Assembly: GCF_900104775.1 (NCBI RefSeq)
Contig: NZ_FNSA01000003.1
Span: forward strand, 3,906,001-3,970,000
Origin: Tsukamurella tyrosinosolvens
GTDB lineage: Bacteria; Actinomycetota; Actinomycetes; Mycobacteriales; Mycobacteriaceae
DNA length: 64,000 bases
Reading direction: 5' to 3'
Shown here: one piece after another, positions 56,835-64,000 of the stretch
How the letters are laid out: each line of letters starts with the position of its first letter
How positions within the stretch are numbered: position 1 is the first letter of the stretch
Notes under the pieces: model-generated
What the model was told of the DNA's origin: nothing
Database searches by the model: none
The model's input: only the letters and a program-made list of their open reading frames with translations
Translations under genes and position numbers: made by a program

Positions 56835-58515
56835 CGTCGGAACCCCCGTCCGGGCTGCGCCGCGCCATCGACTTCAGGGGCAGGGGACTGACGGTGACCC
56901 GTCCGCCGCGGACGCGGGGCAGGGTGAGCCGGAAGCAGGAACCGCTCCCGGGCTCGCCCCACGCCTCGAGGCGCCCACTGTGCAGCCGCGCGTCCTCGAT
57001 GCTGATCGCGAGGCCCAGCCCCGTGCCGCCGGAGCGCCGCACCCGCGACGGGTCCGAGCGCCAGAACCGGTTGAAGACGAGCTTCTCCTCGCCCGGCCGC
57101 AGGCCCACGCCGTAGTCGCGGACGGTGATGGCCACGGCGTCGTCGTCGGCGCGCATGGTGAGGATCACGGGTTTGCCCTCGCTGTGGTCGATGGCGTTGG
57201 CGAGCAGGTTGCGCAGCACGCGCTCGACGCGCCGGGTGTCGGCCTCGACGATGACGGGGTCGTCGGGCATGTCGAGGATCAGTTCGGTCTCGGACTGCTC
57301 CGCGAGGTGCCGGACGGTCGCCATCGCGGAAACGATCGGCACCTCGATGTCGATCTGCTCGGAGTGCAGCTCCGCGACGCCCGCGTCGTGCCGGGAGATC
57401 TCCAGCAGCTCGGCGAGGAGCGTCTCGAAGCGGTCGAGCTCCTTCTGCATCAGCTCGGTGGTGCGGCGCAGGCCCGGGTCCAGCTCGTCGGCGGAATCGG
57501 CGATCATGTCGGCCGCCATCCGCACCGTGGTCAGCGGGGTCCGCAGCTCGTGCGAGACGTCGGAGGTGAACTGCCGCTGGAGGTTGCCGAACTCCTCGAG
57601 CTGGCCGATCTGTTTGGAGAGGGACTCGGCCATGTCGTTGAAGCTCATCGCCAGCCGCGCGATGTCGTCCTCGCCGCGCACCGGCATGCGCTCCTTGAGC
57701 CGGCCCTCCGCGAAGCGCACGGCGATCCGCGCCGCCGACCGCACGGGCAGCACCACCTGGCGAGCGACGAGCAGGCTCACCGCGGCCAGGAGGATCAGCA
57801 GCACCGCGCCGCCGGTGTAGAGCGTCCCCTGCATGAGGTTGAGGGTGTTCTCCTCCTGGGTCAGCGGGAACACCAGGTACAGCTCGAGGCCCGCGATCGT
57901 CGACTGCACGGGCGTGCCGATCACCAGCACCTTGCCGTAGCGGCCGGTGCTGTCGGTGACCGTCGCGTGCTGGAAGGCGGTCTGGCCGCCGCGGACGAAG
58001 GTCTGCAGCGACTGCGGGACCTCGCTCTCGCTGCCGATCACGATCGGCGGGCGGCCGGCGCCGTGGGGCACGATCAGGACCGGGTCGTAGTTGCCGGACC
58101 GCGCGGCCGTCGGCCCCACGTCGAGGCCCTGGCTCACGAGGCTCCCGCGGATGCCGCGCAGCACCGCCTCGACGCCCTCGGTGCGGGTCTCGGCGCGGCT
58201 GAGCGAGAGCTCGACGCTCTGCTTCACGCGGGCGGTCTCCTCCTTGCCCGCGGTCAGCTTCGCGTCGATCAGCTGGTTCGCGATCTGCGAGGTGAGCACG
58301 AAGCCCAGCAGGAGCAGCACGGTGAGGCTGAGCACGAGGGTCTGCGTGACCACCCGCAGCTGCAGCGAGCGGCGCCACACCCTGCCCGCGTAGGACAGGC
58401 CCATCCCGGCGTACCGCGCACCGTCGCGCAGCACCACCGCGGGGTCGGTGCGGACGGCGTGCACGGCCTCGCGCCCCCAGTCCGCCAGGCGGGCCGCCCG
58501 GGCCCGGTCGATCAC
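56827..58515 (-). CDS. mtrB: MtrB sensor histidine kinase
   Basis: The 562-residue kinase has two membrane segments (about 54-75 and 233-251), an extracellular sensor loop between them, a HAMP linker, the HisKA box [15 protein letters not shown] with phospho-acceptor His322, and HATPase boxes ([32 protein letters not shown]). With MtrA it links septum formation to cell-wall and replication control. It is downstream of mtrA by 16 bases and overlaps lpqB by 8 bases. Confidence 0.96.
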   Translation of the reverse strand: MIDRARAARLADWGREAVHAVRTDPAVVLRDGARYAGMGLSYAGRVWRRSLQLRVVTQTLVLSLTVLLLLGFVLTSQIANQLIDAKLTAGKEETARVKQSVELSLSRAETRTEGVEAVLRGIRGSLVSQGLDVGPTAARSGNYDPVLIVPHGAGRPPIVIGSESEVPQSLQTFVRGGQTAFQHATVTDSTGRYGKVLVIGTPVQSTIAGLELYLVFPLTQEENTLNLMQGTLYTGGAVLLILLAAVSLLVARQVVLPVRSAARIAVRFAEGRLKERMPVRGEDDIARLAMSFNDMAESLSKQIGQLEEFGNLQRQFTSDVSHELRTPLTTVRMAADMIADSADELDPGLRRTTELMQKELDRFETLLAELLEISRHDAGVAELHSEQIDIEVPIVSAMATVRHLAEQSETELILDMPDDPVIVEADTRRVERVLRNLLANAIDHSEGKPVILTMRADDDAVAITVRDYGVGLRPGEEKLVFNRFWRSDPSRVRRSGGTGLGLAISIEDARLHSGRLEAWGEPGSGSCFRLTLPRVRGGRVTVSPLPLKSMARRSPDGGSDDA

Positions 58516-58531
58516 GATCCGATCGGCCCGC

Positions 58532-59218
58532 TCACGCCGGCCCCGCCTTGTAGCCGACGCCGCGCAGCGTGAGCACGATCTCCGGGTTCTCCGGATCCTT
58601 CTCGATCTTCGCGCGCAGGCGCTGGATATGGACGTTCACCAGGCGCGTGTCCGCCGGGTGCCGGTAGCCCCACACCTGCTCGAGCAGCACGTCGCGCGTG
58701 AACACCTGCCGCGGCTTGCGGGCCATGGTGACCAGCAGGTCGAACTCGGTGGGCGTGAGCGAGACGACCTCGCCGTCGCGGGTCACCTTGTGCGCCGGGA
58801 CGTCGATGATGACGTTGCCGATCGACAGCAGCTCGCTCGGTTCGTCGTCGGTGCGGCGCAGCCGGGCGCGCACGCGCGCGACGAGCTCCTTCGGCTTGAA
58901 GGGCTTGATCACGTAGTCGTCGGCGCCGGACTCCAGGCCCAGCACCACGTCGACCGTGTCGGCCTTCGCCGTGAGCATCACGATCGGTACCGACGAATCG
59001 GCGCGCAGCACGCGGCACACGTCGATGCCGTTCATGCCGGGGAGCATGAGGTCGAGGAGCACGAGGTCGGGGCGGAACTCGCGGGCGGCGCTCAGCGCCT
59101 GCGTGCCGTCGCCCACCACCGTCGAGTCGAAGCCCTCGTTGCGCAGGACGATGGTGAGCATCTCCGCCAGCGCGGGATCGTCGTCGATCACCAGGATCCG
59201 GGGTTTCATGCTGTCCAT
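58532..59218 (-). CDS. mtrA: MtrA response regulator
   Basis: The 228-residue OmpR-type regulator has the receiver acids (IDDDPALAE), phospho-acceptor Asp56 (LLDLMLPG), Lys in VIKPFKP, and a C-terminal winged helix with [32 protein letters not shown]. Length equals M. tuberculosis MtrA. ATG 59218 (MDSMKPR) aligns with the known start; ATG 59209 is a second option. It heads the mtrA-mtrB-lpqB operon and is divergent from tmk. Confidence 0.97.
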   Translation of the reverse strand: MDSMKPRILVIDDDPALAEMLTIVLRNEGFDSTVVGDGTQALSAAREFRPDLVLLDLMLPGMNGIDVCRVLRADSSVPIVMLTAKADTVDVVLGLESGADDYVIKPFKPKELVARVRARLRRTDDEPSELLSIGNVIIDVPAHKVTRDGEVVSLTPTEFDLLVTMARKPRQVFTRDVLLEQVWGYRHPADTRLVNVHIQRLRAKIEKDPENPEIVLTLRGVGYKAGPA

Positions 59219-59270
59219 ATTGTCACTGCGGGCGGCGTTCCTGCTCTTACGACACCTTACGATCCTCCCC

Positions 59271-59909
59271 ATGGGACGACTCGTCGCGATCGAGGGCCTC
59301 GACGGGGCCGGCAAGAACACGCTCACGCGGGCGGTCACGGCGCGGCTCACCGGCCGCGGGCTGACGGTGGCCGCGCTCGCCTTCCCGCGGTACGGCACGC
59401 AGTTCGCGGACCTCGCCGCCGAGGCGCTGCGCGGCGGCAACGGCGACGTGGCGGAGTCCGTCTACGGCATGGGCCTGCTGTTCGCCTTCGACCGGCAGGC
59501 CGCGGCGCCGGACATCCGCGCCGCCCTCGCCGCGCACGACGTGGTGCTGCTCGACCGGTACGTCGCCTCCTCGGCGGCGTACAGCGCTGCCCGCCTGGGC
59601 GAGGCCGCCGACGGCGCCGTGGCGACGTGGGTGCGCGAGCTCGAGTTCGGCCGGTTCGGGCTCCCGGTGCCCGACCTGCAGGTGTACCTCGACGTGCCGA
59701 CGTCGCTCGCCGCGGAACGCGCGCGATCGCGGGAGGCGGCCGACGCGGCGCGCGAGCGCGACGCGTACGAGCGCGACGGCGACCTCCAGGCCCGGACGGG
59801 CGCGGTCTACACCGGGCTGGCCGCGGCGGCGTGGGTGTCGCCGTGGCGGGTGCACGGCGTGGACGACGCCCCGGAGCTGCTGGCCGACGCGATCGCAGCA
59901 CTTTCCTGA
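59271..59909 (+). CDS. tmk: Thymidylate kinase
   Basis: The 212-residue kinase has the P-loop IEGLDGAGKNTLTR (Lys15), FPRYGTQFADLAAEALRG, the DR(Y/H) motif LLDRYVASSAAYSAA, and LDVPTSLAAERARSRE. It phosphorylates dTMP to dTDP. The mycobacterial-type P-loop (GAGKNT) supports the lineage. ATG 59271 is 7 bases after TACGAT (59258-59263), suggesting a leaderless transcript. It is divergent from mtrA across 52 bases. Confidence 0.95.
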   Translation: MGRLVAIEGLDGAGKNTLTRAVTARLTGRGLTVAALAFPRYGTQFADLAAEALRGGNGDVAESVYGMGLLFAFDRQAAAPDIRAALAAHDVVLLDRYVASSAAYSAARLGEAADGAVATWVRELEFGRFGLPVPDLQVYLDVPTSLAAERARSREAADAARERDAYERDGDLQARTGAVYTGLAAAAWVSPWRVHGVDDAPELLADAIAALS

Positions 59910-59953
59910 AGAACAGGTCTGTTATTCACTGAAGTCCCACCCGCACCGGTGCT

Positions 59954-59992
59954 GTGGCGCAGTAACGTGCGCCACGAAACTGACTCGTCAGT
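59954..59992. promoter_or_regulatory. Two neighbouring inverted repeats upstream of the transglycosylase
   Basis: GTGGCGC-N8-GCGCCAC (59954-59975) and ACTGAC-TC-GTCAGT (59979-59992) are both perfect. They lie 18-56 bases before the GTG at 60010. They could be a terminator for tmk, an operator, or both. Confidence 0.5.
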
Positions 59993-60009
59993 AACCGGGA
60001 GGGACGATC

Positions 60010-61341
60010 GTGCGGATCCTCGGGGCCACCGCCGCGGCCGGCGCCGCAGCGCTGCTGCTCGGCGTCGCGGGCGCCGACACCGCCGTGCCCGGAGTCCCCG
60101 ACCAGCACCGCTCCCCCGGCCCCGAGCTGGTCGCCCAGGCCGCGATCGGCCTGGCGGATCTGCGGCCGCCGGCACCGTCGGACGCCCCGGCCGCGCCCGC
60201 GCCGCGGCACGTACCGATCCCGCCGCGCCCCGAGGCCGTGAAGGTCGCGCCCGGCCCACTGGGCATCCCCGGCGCCGCGTACGCCGCGTACCGCGGCGCC
60301 GCCGACCGGATGGCCCTGGAGGCGCCGGCCTGCGGCATCGAGTGGAACCTCGTTGCGGCGATCGGCCGGATCGAGTCGGGGCACGCCGACGGCGGCAACG
60401 TCGACGCCGCGGGCAACACGCTCACCCCGATCCAGGGCCCCGTCCTCGACGGCTCGCTCGCGGGGAACGCCGTGATCCGCGACGGCGAGGGCTTCGCCCG
60501 CGCGCTCGGCCCCATGCAGTTCCTCACCACCACCTGGTCGCTGTTCGGCGGCGACAACTCCGGCGACGGGAAGGCCGACGTCGACAACGTCCGCGACGCC
60601 GCGTACGGCGCCGCCCGCTACCTCTGCTCCAGCGCGACGGGGCTGCAGGCCGAGCCCGCGCAGCGCGTCGCGGTGTTCGCCTACAACCAGTCGAACTCCT
60701 ACGTCGACAACGTCGTGGCCTGGTCGAAGGCCTACCGCGACCGGGCCATCCCCGTCGGCGGCATCCCCGACATGACCGCGCCCATCGCGCCGCCCACGCA
60801 GCTGCCCAAGCCGCTGCCGCCCGGGCAGGTGGTCGTCGTCGGGTGCGGGATGCCCGACGGTGCGCCGTCCCGCCCGGCCGCGGCCTCGGGCCCGGCGGCA
60901 CCGTCCGGCCCCGGGAGGCCCTCGGCCGTCCCGTCGGCGGCCGTCTCCTCCCCGGCCGGGCCGTCGGCGAAGCCGGGCGTCGCGACGACCTCGGCGAAGC
61001 CGTCCGGAAAGCTGTCGGGTCCGGCCGCGCCGTCGAGCGCGGCGCGTGGTCCCGACGGCAAGCCGCTGCCCACCACCATGACCGACTGCGCGACGCCGCC
61101 GCCGAGCGGGCCGAGCACGCCCGCCGCTCCGTCGGGCCCGTCACGCCCGCTTCCGCCCGGCCCCGCGCCTGCGGGCGAACCCGGCCCCGGCGGCGCGCTC
61201 GCGATCCCCTCGGGCGGACCGTCGACCACCCGTCCCGTTCCCCCGGCCGCCGTCCGTCCCGCGGCGCCCTCGGTGCGCCCGGCACCGTCGAGCAGGCCCG
61301 TTCCGTCCTCCTCGCCGACGGTGCCCCGTCCCCCGCGGTAA
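60010..61341 (+). CDS. Secreted lytic transglycosylase-like protein (Rv1230c-like)
   Basis: The 443-residue protein has a signal peptide (ILGATAAAGAAALLLGVAGA), a Pro/Ala linker and a soluble-lytic-transglycosylase-like domain (about 95-250) with ACGIEWNLVAAIGRIESGH (catalytic Glu in the ES motif), LGPMQFLTTTWSLFGGD and VAVFAYNQSNSYVDNVVAWSKAY. The last 160 residues are low-complexity Pro/Ser/Ala. It should cleave peptidoglycan. GTG 60010 follows GGGAGGGACGATC. It sits next to mrp, as does Rv1230c. Confidence 0.85.
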   Translation: MRILGATAAAGAAALLLGVAGADTAVPGVPDQHRSPGPELVAQAAIGLADLRPPAPSDAPAAPAPRHVPIPPRPEAVKVAPGPLGIPGAAYAAYRGAADRMALEAPACGIEWNLVAAIGRIESGHADGGNVDAAGNTLTPIQGPVLDGSLAGNAVIRDGEGFARALGPMQFLTTTWSLFGGDNSGDGKADVDNVRDAAYGAARYLCSSATGLQAEPAQRVAVFAYNQSNSYVDNVVAWSKAYRDRAIPVGGIPDMTAPIAPPTQLPKPLPPGQVVVVGCGMPDGAPSRPAAASGPAAPSGPGRPSAVPSAAVSSPAGPSAKPGVATTSAKPSGKLSGPAAPSSAARGPDGKPLPTTMTDCATPPPSGPSTPAAPSGPSRPLPPGPAPAGEPGPGGALAIPSGGPSTTRPVPPAAVRPAAPSVRPAPSSRPVPSSSPTVPRPPR

Positions 61342-61386
61342 GGCGGATTTCCCGCGCCCGGGCCTGCGGATACGATGGTGGGCGTT

Positions 61387-62523
61387 ATGAGTGCGGTTAC
61401 GGAAGACGCGATCCGGTCGGCCCTGGCCACCGTGAACGACCCCGAGATCGGCAAGCCGATCACCGATCTGGGGATGGTGAAGTCGGTCGCGGTGCAGGCC
61501 GATTCGTCGGTCGACGTCGAGGTGTACCTGACCACGTCCGCGTGCCCCATGCGCACCCAGATCGTGGACCGCGTGCAGACGGCCGTCGCCGACGTGCCCG
61601 GCACCGGTGAGGTGCGCGTCGAGCTGGACGTGATGAACGACGAGCAGCGCGCCGAGCTGCGCAAGACCGTGCGCGGTGACAAGGCCGAGCCCGTGATCCC
61701 GTTCGCCCAGCCCGGCTCGCTGACCCGCGTGTACGCCGTCGCGTCGGGCAAGGGCGGCGTGGGCAAGAGCTCCGTCACCGTGAACCTCGCGGCGTCGCTG
61801 GCCGCGCGCGGGCTGTCCGTGGGCGTGCTCGACGCCGACATCTACGGGCACTCCGTGCCCCGCATGATGGGTACCGACGCGCGGCCCACGCAGGTCGACT
61901 CGATGATCATGCCGCCGCAGGCGCACGGCGTGAAGGTCATCTCGGTGGCCATGTTCACCACCGGCAACACCCCCGTCGTGTGGCGCGGCCCGATGCTGCA
62001 CCGCGCGCTGCAGCAGTTCCTCGCCGACGTCTTCTGGGGCGACCTCGACGTGCTGCTCCTCGACCTTCCGCCCGGCACCGGTGACGTCGCGATCTCCATC
62101 GCCCAGCTCATCCCCGGCGCCGAGATCCTCGTGGTCACGACCCCGCAGACCGCGGCCGCCGAGGTCGCCGAGCGGGCCGGCGCCATCGCGCTGCAGACCC
62201 GCCAGCGCGTGGCCGGCGTCATCGAGAACATGTCGGGGCTCACGCTGCCCGACGGGACCGTGATGGACGTCTTCGGCTCCGGCGGCGGCGAGCAGGTCGC
62301 GGCGCGCCTCACCCGCGCCGTGGGCGCCGACGTGCCCCTCCTCGGCCAGATCCCGCTGGACCCGCAGCTCCGCGAAGCCGGCGACTCCGGGACCCCGGTG
62401 GTGCTCTCCGCGCCGGATTCCCCCACCGGCGCCGCCCTCCGCGCCATCGCCGACAAGCTCGCCGTCCGCAAGCGCGGCCTGGCCGGCATGTCGCTGGGCA
62501 TCGACACCACCCGCCACCTGTAG
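61387..62523 (+). CDS. mrp: Mrp/ApbC iron-sulfur cluster carrier ATPase
   Basis: The 378-residue protein has an N-terminal MIP18 domain (DPEIGKPITDLGMVKSV; SACPMRTQI with Cys53) and a deviant P-loop ASGKGGVGKSS (about 120-129), then DADIYGHSVPRMMG and LLLDLPPGTGD. Mrp proteins bind and transfer iron-sulfur clusters. The usual CPxC near the ENMSG segment is absent here (ENMSGLTLPDGT), as I recall for mycobacterial Mrp. ATG 61387 is 10 bases after TACGAT; ATG 61375 is an alternative. Confidence 0.93.
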   Translation: MSAVTEDAIRSALATVNDPEIGKPITDLGMVKSVAVQADSSVDVEVYLTTSACPMRTQIVDRVQTAVADVPGTGEVRVELDVMNDEQRAELRKTVRGDKAEPVIPFAQPGSLTRVYAVASGKGGVGKSSVTVNLAASLAARGLSVGVLDADIYGHSVPRMMGTDARPTQVDSMIMPPQAHGVKVISVAMFTTGNTPVVWRGPMLHRALQQFLADVFWGDLDVLLLDLPPGTGDVAISIAQLIPGAEILVVTTPQTAAAEVAERAGAIALQTRQRVAGVIENMSGLTLPDGTVMDVFGSGGGEQVAARLTRAVGADVPLLGQIPLDPQLREAGDSGTPVVLSAPDSPTGAALRAIADKLAVRKRGLAGMSLGIDTTRHL

Positions 62524-62550
62524 CCCGACGGTCCGCCGCCCGCCCGCGCC

Positions 62551-62610
62551 GCGGGTAGCGATGGGGCGGGTAACGATGCGGCGGGTGACGATGCGGCGGG
62601 TGACGATCCG
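62551..62610. repeat. Four tandem 15-base repeats
   Basis: Units GCGGGTAGCGATGGG, GCGGGTAACGATGCG, GCGGGTGACGATGCG and GCGGGTGACGATCCG lie head to tail, beginning 28 bases after the mrp stop. They are not in a recognised gene. Confidence 0.9.
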
Positions 62611-62619
62611 AACGTCCGC

Positions 62620-62694
62620 TGCCGAAAGTCGTGGGCGCTGCCAGTACTCGGCAGCGTTCGGAGTTACCGGCAGCGCGATAGCGAACACCGGCAG
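62620..62694. repeat. Left 75-base direct repeat flanking the DUF559 gene
   Basis: It matches 63777-63851 at 67 of 75 positions in the same orientation. It contains a hairpin CGCTGCC-N6-GGCAGCG-type core and three CGGCAGCG units (62649, 62668, 62689). Confidence 0.9.
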
Positions 62695-62719
62695 CGGATG
62701 GAGTTCAGGCCGCGCACGA

Positions 62720-63640
62720 TCACGCGACCGACTGGACGATGCCATTGCGCGCCATCGCGGGGAGGAGCAACCGTCGCAGACCGTCGTTCGCGTTGAGCAC
62801 GCGCCAGCGCCAGCGGACGACCTCGATCCCCGCGTCCGCGAACAACTCGTGACGTCGCTTCTCCTCGGCCATCGCCGCATCGACGTCCGCGGGCTCGTCG
62901 CCGTACTTGCCCCGGCCGTCGAACTCGCCGGTCATCGTGCCCCAATCGAAATCGGCGTAGAAGAGCTCGTCGCCGAGGACCCGCGGTACCTGCAGGCGCG
63001 GCGCCGGAAGGCCGGCCGAGAGCATCTGCATGCGCGACAACGACTCGCCCGCCGACTCGCTGCACTCCACGGACAACGCCAGCGCCCGACGTGCGAGCGC
63101 GGCACCCCGGCAGCGGCCCAGCACCGAGATGCAGTCCTCCAACTCCGCCAACGGCACCGGGGCCGGTTCGTCCGGCTGCGCGAACCGCGGTACCAGCCGG
63201 ACGGCGTCGAAGGCGACCACCGCGCGTTCGAGCCCGCCGGTCATGGCGGCATCCACCGCGGTGCGACACCGTGAGGTCACGAACACGCCGTCGAGGACCA
63301 TCACGTGTTGCGCGGGCAGCGGCCGCGCGTGCACGTGAAGCGTGCGTCGTCGGTACCCACCGCTCGTGCGATCGATCGTGAAATGGACGTACTTCCGTTC
63401 GGGCCGCAGGAAGGGGATTCCGTGGAGGGCCGCAGCACTTTCGTGACTGACGACACCGTCGCAGGTCAGCGCCGTCGCGCGCACCCGGTCGCGGTCTGTC
63501 ACCCACGGCGGAGCGTCGTCGTTGCGCTCACCGTAGACGCCGTGCGCGAGGCGCTGGATCTTCTCCTCGGTGGCCCGCACGATCCGCGCATCGCTCCATC
63601 CCATGGCCGCGAGCTGCTGTCGTGTCCAGATCTCCCCCAT
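62720..63640 (-). CDS. DUF559 / AbiEi-antitoxin-like domain protein
   Basis: The 306-residue protein has an N-terminal winged-helix region (WTRQQLAAMGWSDARIVRATEEKIQRLAHGVYG), as in AbiEi-type proteins, and a C-terminal Vsr/DUF559-like domain: YADFDWGTMTGEFDGRGKY, EEKRRHELFADAGIEVVRWRW. Acidic and Lys residues EFDG-x2-K look like a PD-(D/E)xK nuclease core. No AbiEii partner is adjacent. ATG 63640 is chosen because it starts just before the winged helix; GTG 63715 would add 25 residues. It is flanked by 75-base direct repeats. Confidence 0.8.
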   Translation of the reverse strand: MGEIWTRQQLAAMGWSDARIVRATEEKIQRLAHGVYGERNDDAPPWVTDRDRVRATALTCDGVVSHESAAALHGIPFLRPERKYVHFTIDRTSGGYRRRTLHVHARPLPAQHVMVLDGVFVTSRCRTAVDAAMTGGLERAVVAFDAVRLVPRFAQPDEPAPVPLAELEDCISVLGRCRGAALARRALALSVECSESAGESLSRMQMLSAGLPAPRLQVPRVLGDELFYADFDWGTMTGEFDGRGKYGDEPADVDAAMAEEKRRHELFADAGIEVVRWRWRVLNANDGLRRLLLPAMARNGIVQSVA

Positions 63641-63688
63641 GAGGCAAGTGAACACCGCCACGCCCCCGCGCCGACCGATCCGCGGGCG

Positions 63689-63716
63689 TTCATCCACAGG
63701 TTCGGCGTTATCCACA
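63689..63716 (+). promoter_or_regulatory. Two DnaA-box-like sequences
   Basis: TTCATCCACA (63689-63698) and TTATCCACA (63708-63716) are in the same orientation 19 bases apart. The second is a perfect match to the TTATNCACA DnaA box. They lie just upstream of the DUF559 gene start. Confidence 0.55.
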
Positions 63717-63776
63717 GCCGGCCCACATCACCCGGGGTCTCCGCCGTCTCGCTACCACGCTCGCGATGCGGAACGA

Positions 63777-63851
63777 TGCCGAAAGCCGTGGGCGCTGCCA
63801 GTACTCGGCAGCGTTCGGAGATATCGGCAGCGCGAGCGCGACTGCCGGCAG
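63777..63851. repeat. Right 75-base direct repeat flanking the DUF559 gene
   Basis: This is the second copy of the 62620-62694 repeat, 1157 bases away, with eight mismatches clustered in its right half. Confidence 0.9.
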
Positions 63852-63879
63852 TCTCGAGGATCAGCTGAGGGGCGGCGGG

Positions 63880-64000
63880 CTACGTCGCGTCGACGTCGAA
63901 GGGTGGGCGCTCCTCGGGAGCGAGCGGCTTGTGCATCCGCGGCATCGTCGGCATCGGCCCGGCCGGGACCTCGGGCTGCGTCTTCTCCAGCGACGTGCCC
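63880..64000 (-). CDS. C-terminal fragment of an unidentified gene
   Basis: The last 40 codons of a minus-strand frame enter from the right edge and end in TAG at 63880. The visible tail is Pro/Met/Glu-rich (PAGPMPTMPRMHKPL, then EERPPFDVDAT). The family cannot be told from this piece. It begins beyond the window. Confidence 0.5.
   Translation of the reverse strand, partial: GTSLEKTQPEVPAGPMPTMPRMHKPLAPEERPPFDVDAT

Noticed and set aside
62649-62696. Regularly spaced CGGCAGCG units as a CRISPR array
   Set aside because: Units are only 8 bases with about 12-base gaps, far below repeat and spacer sizes, and no cas gene is present.
62720-63715. A complete AbiE toxin-antitoxin system
   Set aside because: Only the antitoxin-like winged-helix domain is visible; no nucleotidyltransferase AbiEii gene is next to it.

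Overview
The window is a high-GC (about 70 %) actinobacterial chromosome segment from a mycolic-acid-containing organism (order Mycobacteriales). Gene order from position 1 to about 59.9 kb follows the Mycobacterium tuberculosis block adnA, lipV, moeZ, rhlE, whiB1, pdtaS, rshA-sigH, aroA-rsgA, desA3 with its reductase, wax synthase, secA1, hpf, comF, lpqB-mtrB-mtrA, tmk. The genus looks Tsukamurella-like, but that is a guess from memory of synteny; no search was run.

Layout. 1-10 kb: DNA-repair helicase AdnA (cut by the window edge), an esterase, an alkyltransferase-like protein, a CbiX-type chelatase, a degenerate kinase-like protein, an F420-type reductase, a fatty-acyl ligase, MoeZ and a membrane metalloprotease-like protein. 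10-20 kb: hydrolase, TetR regulator, DUF418 membrane protein, RhlE helicase, MiaE-like ferritin fold, DUF3107, a beta-propeller protein, ParA-like ATPase, a phosphoglycerate-mutase-family phosphatase and a lipid kinase. 20-24 kb: regulatory hub with WhiB1, PdtaS, the tiny ribosomal protein bL37, RshA and SigH. 24-37 kb: oxidoreductases, GabD, SRAP, SoxR, AroA, RsgA, MsrA and a type-B esterase. 37-48 kb: lipid desaturation cluster with an FprA-type reductase, three DesA3-type desaturases, an FNR/ferredoxin reductase and a WS/DGAT enzyme. 48-60 kb: PlsC, SecA1, HPF, a VapBC islet, ComF, LpqB-MtrB-MtrA and Tmk. 60-64 kb: a transglycosylase, Mrp, a DUF559/AbiEi-like gene flanked by 75-bp direct repeats, and the C-terminus of an unidentified gene.

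Functional themes are envelope and lipid biology (desaturases with electron donors, WS/DGAT, PlsC, MtrAB-LpqB, SecA1) and redox or stress control (SigH-RshA, SoxR, MsrA, WhiB1, HPF). Many genes begin 6-7 bases after a TAnnnT box, which suggests frequent leaderless transcripts.

The items most worth a second look are: an 11-residue amphipathic repeat tail on one desaturase; a TACG-N4-CGTA operator shared by the desA3-like gene and its reductase; the repeat-flanked DUF559 islet; a strongly over-represented octamer CACCGTCG; a palindrome over the vapB -10 box; a CRP-type site at whiB1; and a SigH-type autoregulatory promoter that would yield a longer SigH isoform. No phage, IS element, CRISPR array, rRNA or tRNA was seen.
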